Positions 18,321 to 27,403 of a stretch of DNA of 64,000 nt are shown piece by piece (position 1 is the first letter of the stretch; each line of letters starts with the position of its first letter). The position numbers were made by a program, and so were the translations under genes. A model generated the notes under the pieces. It was not told the origin of the DNA, ran no database searches, and saw nothing but the letters and a program-made list of their open reading frames with translations. This stretch comes from Aeoliella mucimassa (GTDB lineage: Bacteria > Planctomycetota > Planctomycetia > Pirellulales > Lacipirellulaceae): assembly GCF_007748035.1 (NCBI RefSeq), contig NZ_CP036278.1, positions 4,650,001 to 4,714,000 on the forward strand, in the 5' to 3' direction.

Positions 18321-19262
18321 CTAACTCCACTCGAACTGTGGAAGCCCGAGTTGGGTGAATTGATTGATGATTTTACAGCGCAAGCGGGCTTCCGTTTGTT
18401 GGTTTTCGAATACTCGGTTTTTGAGATGGCTCCCAAAGCTTTGTTTCACTCGGTACATGGTCGTTTCCGCCAAGCTTCTACGATGATAGCCCACTTCCTC
18501 TTTCCAACTCCTACGCCCCTTGCGTCGAATCTGACGAATTGCCTCGTCCCGGGGCAAAGGCTCCTCCGCAGAGTTGCCATGTTGTTTGATCTTGGCGTTG
18601 TGCTGCGGCGGAATCACCGGCTCAATGCCTTCGGATTCCAGCCCTTCATAAACCTTCCACTTGTCGTAACTACCGTCGCCGTGAAACTTTTTTACGGGCT
18701 GCTCCACCTGCTCCAGCATTTCGGGAACCGCATCGGCATCGTGGCAACTGTTCTCGGTCAAAATCTCCGCCACAATCTCGCGGGTGTCAGGATTCACCGA
18801 CAAATGCAGCTTCCGCCATGTCCGCCGCTTCGACTTGCCATGCGTCCGCATCTTCCATTCGCCCTCGCCAAACACTTTCATGCCGGTGCTATCCACCACG
18901 ATATCGATGTCGCCCCTCTTGTTAGCGATATCGAGCGAAACATTCAGCTTGCTGGCTCGCTTGGCGAGCGAAGAATAATTGGGAATCGCTGCCTCGACGC
19001 CCAACATCGCCACCAGCGAGCGGCCGAATCCCTCAGTCTGCCGATAGGGAAGTTTCAGCAGTTCGCGAATCGTCAGCAAGCACTCGATCGCCGTATCGCT
19101 GAAGACAAAAGGGCGACCGACTTTTGTCTGGTCGTTAGGATGTTCCCAGTTCTCCAACGCCTCGTCGCTAAACCAAATAGTGATGTTTCCACGCTCGATG
19201 AGCGACTTGTTATACTCCTTCCAGTTCGTGACTTTGTAGGTTCGTTTTTCTTTCGTAGCCAT
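18321..19262 (-). CDS. IS5-family transposase (DDE), copy 2
   Basis: 313 residues, identical in protein sequence to the transposase at 7709-8650, with the same start context (ACGGAG then ATG) and the same Asp124/Asp196/Glu266 triad. Intact and presumably active. Confidence 0.93.
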   Translation of the reverse strand: MATKEKRTYKVTNWKEYNKSLIERGNITIWFSDEALENWEHPNDQTKVGRPFVFSDTAIECLLTIRELLKLPYRQTEGFGRSLVAMLGVEAAIPNYSSLAKRASKLNVSLDIANKRGDIDIVVDSTGMKVFGEGEWKMRTHGKSKRRTWRKLHLSVNPDTREIVAEILTENSCHDADAVPEMLEQVEQPVKKFHGDGSYDKWKVYEGLESEGIEPVIPPQHNAKIKQHGNSAEEPLPRDEAIRQIRRKGRRSWKEEVGYHRRSLAETTMYRVKQSFGSHLKNRVFENQQTEARLRCKIINQFTQLGLPQFEWS

Positions 19263-19531
19263 GTTCGATCTCCGTAAAAAAGGTACGTGGTTCCATTCCA
19301 CGTTAGTTTTTACGGAGGTTTGTGACTAATTGTTCAACAAGGCCAAGTGGAATCGACAAATCGTGAAGCAATGTATCTACAGCGAGGTCCTGTGCCCTAC
19401 GGAAGCGGTCAATCAGATTGTCGAGAACCTGATGCATGACAATCACTGTGTATGGGGGTGTACGTAGTATTTTGAATAACAATGCACCATTCGGAGCGAG
19501 GAAGAGAGCGAGTGGCTGCGACTTTGGCACA

Positions 19532-19930
19532 TTACTGAGTCCAATCGTCATCAACGGGCGTGAACTGCGACGGGATTTCTATATCTCCTAGTTCCAACAT
19601 TGTATCTCTTTGGGTCTCCAACTCGATTTCACGAAAGTGCTGAATTAAGTTCCGGAGCATCGTGGGGGAGACATCTGCCTCGGAACCATCTTCGTAGACT
19701 TCCGTGACCTTGAAAGGCAAGTCCCCTGATTCAATCGCTTTTGCGATCTTTACAAGCTTCACGCGGTCGTCCTCCCATGTAGTCGTAAAGGGAGTGATTT
19801 CAACTAATGGAAGTCCGCTGTTTAGATGGTTCAGAATTGTGGAGACCGGAAGATCGGTGAGACTTCGAAGTTGCTTAACGATGTTGGCAGAGTGCGACTG
19901 GTCTACTGAGCTAAAGCGTAGCCTTGACAT
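19532..19930 (-). CDS. Hypothetical small protein
   Basis: 132 residues from the ATG at 19930; a TTG at 19969 would add 13 residues. Soluble, with a helical N-terminus ('SANIVKQLRSLTDLPVSTILNHLNSGLPLVEITPF') loosely reminiscent of the ribosomal L7/L12 C-terminal fold, then 'KVTEVYEDGSEADVSPTMLRNLIQHF'. I do not recognise the family. It overlaps the start of the disrupted DUF6896-like gene by 20 bp, which implies one operon and possibly a shared defensive or immunity role. Confidence 0.65.
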   Translation of the reverse strand: MSRLRFSSVDQSHSANIVKQLRSLTDLPVSTILNHLNSGLPLVEITPFTTTWEDDRVKLVKIAKAIESGDLPFKVTEVYEDGSEADVSPTMLRNLIQHFREIELETQRDTMLELGDIEIPSQFTPVDDDWTQ

Positions 19931-19972
19931 GGACTTGCATTGCCTCGCGTAGATAAGTACGAGCTTCAATTT

Positions 19973-20206
19973 CTACCGGTTGCACCAAATCGCTTCGATC
20001 ACAACTTTCGTTGTGGCGTCTATCGTAATATCTAGGTTGCCGCCCATGCGGTCTGCGTTGGTCCTAACCATCCACGTGGGTACGAACTCACCATTTTCGG
20101 CAGGATACTCATCATCGAATACTACGTCTACACAGCGGTCGTCCCACGGCAGGTTATTCTCAATGGCGTGCTTCTCAGCGATGCGAAGAGCGTCGTCCTT
20201 CGTCAT
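19973..20206 (-). CDS. Hypothetical small protein
   Basis: 77 residues: 'MTKDDALRIAEKHAIENN', then an acidic stretch and a beta-hairpin ending 'GGNLDITIDATTKVVIEAIW', similar in layout to PepSY or YrhB-like small immunity proteins. This is resemblance, not a firm assignment. It is nine bases upstream of the TTG that could begin the next gene in the direction of transcription, so co-transcription is likely. Confidence 0.6.
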   Translation of the reverse strand: MTKDDALRIAEKHAIENNLPWDDRCVDVVFDDEYPAENGEFVPTWMVRTNADRMGGNLDITIDATTKVVIEAIWCNR

Positions 20207-20215
20207 CGCAATACT

Positions 20216-20533
20216 CTAGGTACAAGAAACTCCTGACAAGCAAACTGGGCAACTAGCGTGTTTTGCAATAGACCTAACTTGGCTTCCACAAACACCGCAT
20301 GTACCAGATTGGCACAGCGGGCTATCATCCGCCCAATTCCCTTCAGCTGGTAGTCCAATGAAGTCGAATGACCACGGTTCCTCTGTGACTTGCTGGGCGT
20401 CGGCAAGCACTAGGTGCCCTCGCCAATCAGGGTGATCGGAGGTAGACCGGTTTGCGACTGCCTTGTAGAAAAACTCTGCGAATTGCTTATCCGTGAGTGA
20501 GTCCAGCCAGGCGATGATTTTGGTTTCGTCCAT
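20216..20533 (-). CDS. Hypothetical small protein with C-terminal zinc ribbon
   Basis: 105 residues from the ATG at 20533 ('MDETKIIAWLDSLTDKQFAEFFYKAVANR'). The C-terminus carries 'CGVCGSQ' and 'CPVCLSG', two CxxC pairs that probably bind zinc. It is the first gene of the minus-strand run 20533 to 17908. The reading frame is open further upstream but without a likely start. Family not recognised. Confidence 0.6.
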   Translation of the reverse strand: MDETKIIAWLDSLTDKQFAEFFYKAVANRSTSDHPDWRGHLVLADAQQVTEEPWSFDFIGLPAEGNWADDSPLCQSGTCGVCGSQVRSIAKHASCPVCLSGVSCT

Positions 20534-20733
20534 AGGTTCGATTGTAGCGGCTCTCCGCTGGAGTGCGTAACCTATGCTTTCGGTATGACTCCTGCCCAAC
20601 TCAGAACCCGCCTGGAATCGAACCTCAAAAAGCATGCCTCTTGATGGTCCATCCACGTTGGGCGATCCGCAGGGCATAGCGGACTTTGCAGCTAAGAAAA
20701 CCTGCCTGCTGGGCTACGGGACAGGGGAGCTAC

Positions 20734-20967
20734 TCAGCCGAGCGGCGAGAGTACGGTTGTGGTATCCACTCCACGCTTCAGCGTCTCTGTTGCGAACCCG
20801 TGCCGAAAGTCATAGGCACACAGGCTATCCATCTTGGTCTTCTTTTTCAGCCTGCAAAACGCACTGTTGATAGAGTCTTTCGTCCAAGGCTTGCCATTGC
20901 TGTTAAGGAAGATTGGTCCCGCTGGCTTACGAAGAGAATAAGCGGGAACTCTTCGCTTCCGCGGCAT
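20734..20967 (-). pseudogene. Tyrosine recombinase (integrase) C-terminal remnant
   Basis: 77 codons with 'GPIFLNSNGKPWTKDSINSAF' and the box II start 'YDFRHGFATETLKRGVDTTTV', typical of phage/island integrases (the LRHxFAT motif). The reading stops at 'LSPLG*', before the HxxR partner region and the catalytic Tyr, and the N-terminal domain is absent. It lies about 95 bp from the 3' end of tRNA-Val, the usual site of an island integrase, so it is probably the relic of an integrated element. Confidence 0.75.
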
Positions 20968-21061
20968 GCCCGGTGGCCGCCCAGTTGTACGGATACAACC
21001 AGACGAAGATAACCACAGGCCGGAGACGCTAACTAGCGTCTGCCAAAGAACTTAAAAGAAG

Positions 21062-21135
<74 letters not shown>

Positions 21136-21268
21136 TCGGGGTGGGACAAAGCCAGCGGCCGGGGCCGTGGTTCGTCCGAGTCTCATAATATATCACGCTT
21201 TCTGTGATTTGCCAGTGGGTTCTCCCCCTCGCAATTCGCGGCAAATCGGCTGTTTTCTGGTCTGCCAG

Positions 21269-24200
21269 CTAGTCGCGGGGCGTTTCGCGGCGGAACCGAC
21301 GCAGCTTCTCTCGCAGGGCCGCATTGGCGGGCGAGAGCGACTGGTGGGGCCCTTGGGGGGCCTCGCTTGGCGATGCTGGTTCGTTGATGCTGGGCTCCGA
21401 GTTCGCCCCCCTCTCGGAGTTCGATACGGGCCCCAAGTTCGACTCGGGTTCGCGGATCTCTTCGTCTGCTGCATCAAACCCATCCGCGATCGCCTGAATC
21501 GCCTCGATTTGCTCGGCGACCTCCGGCAGCGGATCGACTACCTCCGGCTCGGTCGCTGGAATAACGACACGTGGCTGCTCGGGTGGTTCGGGTTGCTGGA
21601 CCGTGGTGGAATCGTTTTCTCCCGATTCGTCCGCCGGGTCACAGGCGATGGCCAACTCGGTTGCTTCCGCGGCCGAGCCACTAGCGGGGAACAAGGCCCC
21701 GATCGGTCCGACCAACAGCGCGGGCAACAAGATAAGATCGCCGACGAGCGCTGCGGCCAGAATGGTAACCATCAAGTAGCCGAACTGCTCGGTCGGGGTA
21801 AAGGTGCTGAAGGCAAACACCGCGAGTCCCAAGCCAGCGATGAGCGTGGTTTGCACCATGGCGGTCGCACACCGCTCGTAGGCTTCCATGGTTGCATCGT
21901 AGCGATTGAGCCCACGATGCAGACCTCGGCGGAACCAGCTGACGAAGTGAATGGTATCGTCGACGGCCACGCCGAGAGCGACGCTCGCGGTCATCATGAT
22001 GCCGATATCGACAGGAATGCCAAACCACCCCAAAGCTCCAAACACCACAACCAGTGGGAACAGGTTGGGAATCATCGCTGCCAGCCCGCCGCCGATGCTT
22101 CGCAGCAGCACCATCAGCACCAGGGCGATCAGCAACGTGGCCATCACCAGGCTCTCCTGCAAGCTCACAAGCAACTCGCGCTGTGTCTTGTAAACCAGCG
22201 GCACCACACCGGTGTAAGTGGCCGAAATCTGATTGACGGAGTCGCCGGTCTTGGGCACTAGGTAGGTACAGTCAATCTGCTTGGCCTTGAGCTGTTCGGC
22301 CAGGTCTTGATGCAGCGTGAACACCGCCTGCTGGCTGGCGAGACGATCGGGCGTTTTGGCCAACGACTCGGCCATGCGCTCCGGCGTGGTCACCCACAAG
22401 CGAGCTTGTCGACTACCGGTCATGGCCATCGACTCTTGCAGCACGTCCGCCAGCATGGCGTCGGTCGTGGAATATTCTTCTGGAATCACCATGCAGAGCC
22501 GCGAAGTGCCTACATGAATCTGCTGGGCCGAGAGTATTTCAACGAGTTGATTTCGCACCTGATAAGCGTCGATCACTGGCTGCACTGCTTCGCGCAACTC
22601 GGCCACGAACTCGCCATAGTCGATATCGTCGAGGGCCGCGATGCGGGCACTCATCCGCCATAGTTCGTGTGGCGGTGCTTCGAGCGAGGTCGCTTTTTCC
22701 CAACGCAGGAACTCGCCGAGTTCTTCGCGGCTATCGTCGATCGCTTGGCTCACGATATAAGCATAAGTCTGACGATTCGACGGTGAGTTCGACTGGAGCG
22801 GTTCGGGCGAGAAGGTCGCCGCGCTCAACACTCGACTCACTGGCGAGAGTTGTTCGATCTGATGCGAGACTCGTCGCGCCATGCTCAGGCGTTCGAACGT
22901 GGTCATTGCATAGTGCTGGCCATCCACGTCGGGAAGATCGTTTACGCCCCGGCGCTGCGTCTGAGGCACCGACACCACCACTTCCATCGGCACCAGGTTA
23001 CCGAGGTGATGTTCGAGCCAAGTGTAGTCCTGCACCAAATCGCATTGCGGATCGAGCAGCTTGATGAGCTTTACCGACGATTCGATTCGTGGCAAACCAA
23101 TCGCGAACCCAACCATCAAAAGGACACATGCCGAGGTGACCAGTGCGTAATGGCGGCCAATGAACGAGGTACAAGCACGCGCCCAAGTAGGGAGCGAAGT
23201 ACCACCTCCACCATTTTTCGGCGATTCAATTGGTGGAGCAAATCGATGGAGCGCGACCGGCAACATCGACAGCAAGATGCCGAGCGTTACCATCACGCCG
23301 ATGGCCGAGAAGACTCCGAACTTTTCGATCGGCAAGATGTCGCTACTTGCGAGCGAAGCCAGACCAATGGCTGTAGTGATGGCGGCCACGCCGCATGGCA
23401 TCAGCGCCATGCGCACTGCCCGCTCCACTGCCCCTCGGCGGCCATGTTCGTGTACCGCGTCGCGATAGTAATTCACCAGGTGAATCGCGCCGGAGAGAGC
23501 CAAGACGTAAACGACCGCAGGCATCGACATGAGTATGGCGTCGATCTTACCTAGCCGTGGCGTATCGGCACCGAAGCCGAGCACCTCGACGGCGCCGTAG
23601 TAGTAGACCATTGCCAGACTAGCGCCGGCCGAAACGATGGCGACAAACAGCACCATGCCGGTGAGTCGTAGGTTTCGGAAGCAAAGGTAAGCCAGCACCA
23701 AGCCGACCAGACCAGACAAGCCGGCGAGAGTTTTGAGGGTGCGTTCGCCTTCGACGTCGATCGCGACGTTATCGACCGGCGGACCACCGATGTGTAGTCG
23801 TTCGTGCTCGATCTTCATGTCGTTGGTCACGATACCAACAACATGCTCGATCGCTTTGCGCATCGCGGGATTGCTTGCCCGCGAGTACGGCGACAGATAC
23901 GCCATAAGACAAGTGGTGCGCGATCCGTCGTCCTCTCCCGTGGCCGGACCGATCATCGCCCCTTCGAGTCGGGCGATGGCTACCGATCGCTCCAACTTTG
24001 CCGGCGCGGTAGTTAGCTGATCGATGAGCTCGGGCCCCGTCGTCACCCGCGTGAACATGTGACGATCGGGATGCGGCGCAACATGCGCTAACTCTGCCAG
24101 CTCTGGCGTGAGTGGTTCGGTTCGTAACCGACTAGCTAATGCTTCGAGCTGAGTGGTATCGGACAGCGTGCAGCCATCCCAGGTCACCAACACAAATGCT

Positions 24201-24409
24201 TCGGTACCGAATTGATCGCGAAACCAGTTGAGTTCGGTCGACTCCGTGTAGCTGGCAGGCAGCCAGTCTTCCACGTTGTTCGTATTCGACTCGAGTGCTT
24301 TCCGCGCCCCGCGTGGCACGATCGCCACCATCAGGGCTACCACCAAGGCGATAGCCAGGTAATTGGGGATGCCCAGAGGGCTGCGGTCTAAAAACGTGGG
24401 ACGGTCCAT
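21269..24409 (-). CDS. RND-superfamily (MMPL-type) exporter
   Basis: 1046 residues. One N-terminal membrane helix, a large periplasmic domain, five more helices ('LSGLVGLVLAYLCF', 'IDAILMSMPAVVYVLALSGAIHLVNYY', etc.), then the same arrangement repeated in the second half ending near residue 920. This gives about 12 helices in two sterol-sensing-like bundles. The last roughly 120 residues are a hydrophilic acidic and Pro-rich tail, probably cytoplasmic. It lacks the adaptor and outer-membrane channel of tripartite pumps nearby. Such proteins export lipids or hydrophobic compounds; the substrate is unknown. It is followed on the same strand, upstream, by a BBP7 barrel gene. Confidence 0.88.
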   Translation of the reverse strand: MDRPTFLDRSPLGIPNYLAIALVVALMVAIVPRGARKALESNTNNVEDWLPASYTESTELNWFRDQFGTEAFVLVTWDGCTLSDTTQLEALASRLRTEPLTPELAELAHVAPHPDRHMFTRVTTGPELIDQLTTAPAKLERSVAIARLEGAMIGPATGEDDGSRTTCLMAYLSPYSRASNPAMRKAIEHVVGIVTNDMKIEHERLHIGGPPVDNVAIDVEGERTLKTLAGLSGLVGLVLAYLCFRNLRLTGMVLFVAIVSAGASLAMVYYYGAVEVLGFGADTPRLGKIDAILMSMPAVVYVLALSGAIHLVNYYRDAVHEHGRRGAVERAVRMALMPCGVAAITTAIGLASLASSDILPIEKFGVFSAIGVMVTLGILLSMLPVALHRFAPPIESPKNGGGGTSLPTWARACTSFIGRHYALVTSACVLLMVGFAIGLPRIESSVKLIKLLDPQCDLVQDYTWLEHHLGNLVPMEVVVSVPQTQRRGVNDLPDVDGQHYAMTTFERLSMARRVSHQIEQLSPVSRVLSAATFSPEPLQSNSPSNRQTYAYIVSQAIDDSREELGEFLRWEKATSLEAPPHELWRMSARIAALDDIDYGEFVAELREAVQPVIDAYQVRNQLVEILSAQQIHVGTSRLCMVIPEEYSTTDAMLADVLQESMAMTGSRQARLWVTTPERMAESLAKTPDRLASQQAVFTLHQDLAEQLKAKQIDCTYLVPKTGDSVNQISATYTGVVPLVYKTQRELLVSLQESLVMATLLIALVLMVLLRSIGGGLAAMIPNLFPLVVVFGALGWFGIPVDIGIMMTASVALGVAVDDTIHFVSWFRRGLHRGLNRYDATMEAYERCATAMVQTTLIAGLGLAVFAFSTFTPTEQFGYLMVTILAAALVGDLILLPALLVGPIGALFPASGSAAEATELAIACDPADESGENDSTTVQQPEPPEQPRVVIPATEPEVVDPLPEVAEQIEAIQAIADGFDAADEEIREPESNLGPVSNSERGANSEPSINEPASPSEAPQGPHQSLSPANAALREKLRRFRRETPRD

Positions 24410-24498
24410 CGGATCTGACGATTGACTCAGGGTGGTGGGCCAGGAGCGGGCGGTGAACTCCAGTATCTAAAGCCAACGCCCGCAGCGATAGTGTCGGC

Positions 24499-25794
24499 CT
24501 ACCAGTAACTTTCGAAACCGAAGATCGCACCGTTATAGAACGGGTCACCCGTATAAGGGAAACGTCCTTCGTCAGGCGAAAAGTTTGCCTGATCGGGAGC
24601 CGTTGCCACGCTGGTAATATACATCATCTGCCAGCCCGCACGCAGCGACAAGTTTGGCCGCAGGTGATATCGGGCGACCAACCGAAACTCGCCGACAAAA
24701 GCCAGACTCGATTCTCGGTTTTCCACCAAGTAGCTGTTATCTGCACTAATACCAGAAGTCGCAGTGGCATCGGTCACTGTCATTCTTGAACGTGCCTTGG
24801 CATCGTTTAGGAATGGACCACCCTTGCCGAGGATCTCCACGTTCCAGCGATCATTCTCAAACAACATGCTACCACCGATTTGCATACCGAATAGATCGTT
24901 GTTGGTATAGATGTTGTAGCTGCCATCTTCATTGTTCAGACTACTGATATTATCCGCCGTCCAATCAAGATGCTCTTCCAGATCGACGTAACGCAGACCT
25001 GCGATAAATTGACGGGTAACACCCTTGTTTGCACGCCGCACCCACTCACCATTCGGATTGAGCATCATGCGGTCGCGCCCCATACGTTCCTTGACCAGGT
25101 AATTCACTTCAAAGCTACTAAGGCTACTGTCGTAGTAGATCGACATCGATTCTGCACCGTCGAACGCAGTATTGAAATGCGAGATCGAGGTAGGCACGAA
25201 CAGTGTCTGACCGCCAGTAGAACTCGTTAGGGTGTCGCTTTGGCTGAAATCCGATCCACCGAAGGCGGAGAACTCGACCGTGTGATCGCGGTTCTTCATA
25301 TCACGGAACAAGAAGCGACCAAGCGTAAAGCGAACGTTTCCACCCGCACCTGGGTCGGAACGCTCGACATGCAGACCTTTGGTCGAAGCCGAGTCGGAAC
25401 CAAACTCCACGTCGTCCCGTTTCCACATACGGTTCAGAACGACCGCATCGATTTCGGTGTACCACCAACCACGGCGAAGCCAGGTGCCGGTGCTCTCGGT
25501 AATCGCAGGGCGGCAGCCCCACATGTTGACACTGTCGTTAAGGTCGGCGTAGCTACCGTAGGTTGACGGTGCTCCCACCCCCTCTTCGGTGATAATCGAA
25601 TCTTCCACCGAGGGGCTGGGTCCAACCAGCTCCTCCCCCGGAGGTACCGACTCGATCAACGAGGGATCGGCCATCGTTGGCTCCCCCATCGTTGCAGTGG
25701 GTGGCATAGTCAGATCCTGAGCTACGGCCACGGGAGCAAACAATAGGGCGAGAGCCCCACAACAAGTGATATACGCAGTAGTATGCCTGGTCAC
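24499..25794 (-). CDS. BBP7-family outer-membrane beta-barrel protein
   Basis: 431 residues. Signal peptide to 'VAVAQ', an acidic low-complexity linker (about 25-75), then 'WGCRPAITESTGTWLRRGWWYTEIDAVVLNR' and alternating strands, closing with 'FSPDEGRFPYTGDPFYNGAIFGFESYW', whose aromatic terminal residue suits Bam-dependent insertion. This matches the planctomycete BBP7 family. GTG start at 25794 with AGGAGA 9 bases upstream. It lies 89 bp upstream of the RND exporter gene and may be co-transcribed with it. Confidence 0.85.
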   Translation of the reverse strand: MTRHTTAYITCCGALALLFAPVAVAQDLTMPPTATMGEPTMADPSLIESVPPGEELVGPSPSVEDSIITEEGVGAPSTYGSYADLNDSVNMWGCRPAITESTGTWLRRGWWYTEIDAVVLNRMWKRDDVEFGSDSASTKGLHVERSDPGAGGNVRFTLGRFLFRDMKNRDHTVEFSAFGGSDFSQSDTLTSSTGGQTLFVPTSISHFNTAFDGAESMSIYYDSSLSSFEVNYLVKERMGRDRMMLNPNGEWVRRANKGVTRQFIAGLRYVDLEEHLDWTADNISSLNNEDGSYNIYTNNDLFGMQIGGSMLFENDRWNVEILGKGGPFLNDAKARSRMTVTDATATSGISADNSYLVENRESSLAFVGEFRLVARYHLRPNLSLRAGWQMMYITSVATAPDQANFSPDEGRFPYTGDPFYNGAIFGFESYW

Positions 25795-26101
25795 GGATTG
25801 ATTCTCCTGTCGTCCCGTGCCCTAATTTCTATTCGGCGATCAGCTGTCGTAACTCGCGATTACGAGCGGCTAAGCTCGTGAGCGATGACAACTGTCGCCC
25901 CCCCGGGGACGCGCGGTGAGTCCACCTGTGGTGGTTCATCGTCGTTTGAGCATCGTCAATACAGGAATAACTGTTAGAATCTAGTGAATCAGCAGAATCC
26001 ATAGAACTGTCAGGTTCGTTAGCATCACCAAAGTTTACCAAGCTTGCCTTGTCGATCAGGGCGAGCCGAATCTCTCCTCGCCAAATCAGGGAGCACGCCG
26101 G
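25795..26101. other. Divergent intergenic region
   Basis: 307 bases between the BBP7 gene and transaldolase. Promoters for both are expected here, but no clear -35/-10 pair or structure stands out. Confidence 0.5.
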
Positions 26102-27157
26102 ATGTCCACGCCTCTCGAATCGTTGATCCAATGTGGTACCAAGCTCTGGCTCGACTCGGTCGACCCCGACCTGGTAGCAGAAAACCGCAGCCTGGGCGCT
26201 ACCGGCGCTACTTCGAATCCGATCATCATCTCCGACCTAGTGAAGACCGGCCGTTTCGACGATATGCTGAGCAAGTTGCTAGCAGCTCCTGACTCCACCG
26301 ACGAGCAAGCCGCCTGGCTGCTTACCGACCGCATCGTGTCCGACGCCCAGCGGGTGTTTGCTCCTGTGTGGCAAGCCACCGGAGGCGACGATGGCTACGT
26401 GAGCTTCGAACTCGATCCGCTGCTGGAAGACCCCGAGGCCGACCTGCCCCACGACTATCGTGTGGAACAGTACGTCGAACTTGGCAAGAAGTGGAGCAGC
26501 CAGCACCGCAATCGCATGATCAAAGTTCCCGCTACACCAGCTGGCCTGGAGGCTCTCGAGCCGCTGGCTACCGCAGGGGTGCCGTTGAACGTGACGCTCA
26601 TTTTCACCGAACGACAGTACGAGCAGGCGCGCGAAGCCATCTACCGGGGTGCCAGCCACCGTTCGACGGTCGAAGGGGTGAAAAGCGTCTACAGTATCTT
26701 CATCTCACGGGTGGACGTTTACACCGAGAAGCACGTGCCAGAACTGTCGCCAGCCGCGCAGGGCATGGTGGGCATCGTCAATGCACAACGTATGTGGGCT
26801 GCTAACCAGGAGTTCTGGGCGAAGAAGGAATGGCCTCTGAACCAAGAGATCGTGTTCGCCAGCACCGGCAGCAAGAAACCGGAAGACCCAGCCTGGAAGT
26901 ACGTTGCCGCCCTGGCTGGTAGCGACATTCAAACCAATCCGCCGGCTACGAACGAAGCGGTCCAAGAGAGCGGTCTTACGTTTAGCCGCACGGTCGATCA
27001 GCTTCCCCCTTCCGAAGTGCTGGCAGAGATCGACGAAAAGGTGGATATCGACCAGATGGAAGAGACCCTCATGGCCGAAGGTATCGCGAAGTTCGCCGCC
27101 CCGCAGAAGGCGTTGCTCGAGCTTATTGCCTCGAAACGCGAGGAACTTGTCTCGTAG
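26102..27157 (+). CDS. tal: Transaldolase
   Basis: 351 residues. Pentose-phosphate enzyme that moves a dihydroxyacetone unit between sedoheptulose-7-phosphate and glyceraldehyde-3-phosphate. The Schiff-base lysine is Lys141 in 'NRMIKVPAT'. Other conserved blocks are '[17 protein letters not shown]', 'VPLNVTLIF', '[12 protein letters not shown]' and 'FASTGSKKP'. The length and motifs fit the longer TalB-like type. It ends with a terminator hairpin and appears to be a single-gene unit. Confidence 0.93.
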   Translation: MSTPLESLIQCGTKLWLDSVDPDLVAENRSLGATGATSNPIIISDLVKTGRFDDMLSKLLAAPDSTDEQAAWLLTDRIVSDAQRVFAPVWQATGGDDGYVSFELDPLLEDPEADLPHDYRVEQYVELGKKWSSQHRNRMIKVPATPAGLEALEPLATAGVPLNVTLIFTERQYEQAREAIYRGASHRSTVEGVKSVYSIFISRVDVYTEKHVPELSPAAQGMVGIVNAQRMWAANQEFWAKKEWPLNQEIVFASTGSKKPEDPAWKYVAALAGSDIQTNPPATNEAVQESGLTFSRTVDQLPPSEVLAEIDEKVDIDQMEETLMAEGIAKFAAPQKALLELIASKREELVS

Positions 27158-27184
27158 CATCCCCCACCTACTAGTCTCACACGC

Positions 27185-27246
27185 CGAGCCGCATCCGGCC
27201 GGTCCAGTTCGCCATTCGAGGCGGCTGGCCGGTGGGCTGCGGCTCG
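27185..27246 (+). terminator. Terminator after transaldolase
   Basis: CGAGCCGCA (27185-27193) pairs with TGCGGCTCG (27238-27246), with a further GC-rich inner pairing, followed by TTCGTTTT. Confidence 0.7.
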
Positions 27247-27316
27247 TTCGTTTTCCCCGAATTACCGCTACAAACTGCAGTTTTCCACGATTTTGGACGA
27301 TACCAAGGATAGATTC

Positions 27317-27345
27317 TTGACTTAGTTTACGAACTTACATACCAT
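27317..27345 (+). promoter_or_regulatory. Candidate sigma-70 promoter upstream of the APS reductase gene
   Basis: TTGACT, 17 bases, TACCAT; about 60 bases before the ATG. The -35 is good, the -10 is only moderate. Confidence 0.45.
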
Positions 27346-27403
27346 TGCGTAGGCTGCTACCGAGCGGCCACCTACTTGGGTTGCCCAACGGAGCATTGGA
27401 ACC

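Larger units (their letters stand above)
18241..19344 (-). mobile_element. IS5-family insertion sequence, copy 2, with a 69-bp end duplication
   Basis: A full 1035-bp element (18310-19344) matching copy 1 is preceded by an extra 69 bp (18241-18309) that repeats its transposase-3' end exactly, starting again at GGCCTTGTTGA. The 9-bp target repeat AAGTGGAAT lies outside the duplication (18232-18240 and 19345-19353). The duplicated end was therefore either carried in with the element or arose in place after insertion. It interrupts the DUF6896-like gene. Confidence 0.93.
17908..19551 (-). pseudogene. DUF6896-like (immunity-type) gene split by an IS5-family element
   Basis: Joining 19551-19345 to 18231-17908 and keeping one copy of the 9-bp target repeat restores an uninterrupted frame of 176 codons. 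The N-terminal part reads 'LDNLIDRFRRAQDLAVDTL', and the C-terminal part has 'GIYAHGYGVELKINDLVIDFD', 'DGFDSWRLWSF' and 'GELIKDSSLYY'. That order of motifs (IPxPxSNxxW, HGYG, VDFDxG, GFDxWRL, LYY) matches my memory of DUF6896, a family seen among polymorphic-toxin immunity proteins. The ATG at 19551 overlaps the end of the upstream gene by 20 bp. The IS at 18241-19344 now separates the halves, so the product is probably lost. Confidence 0.75.
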
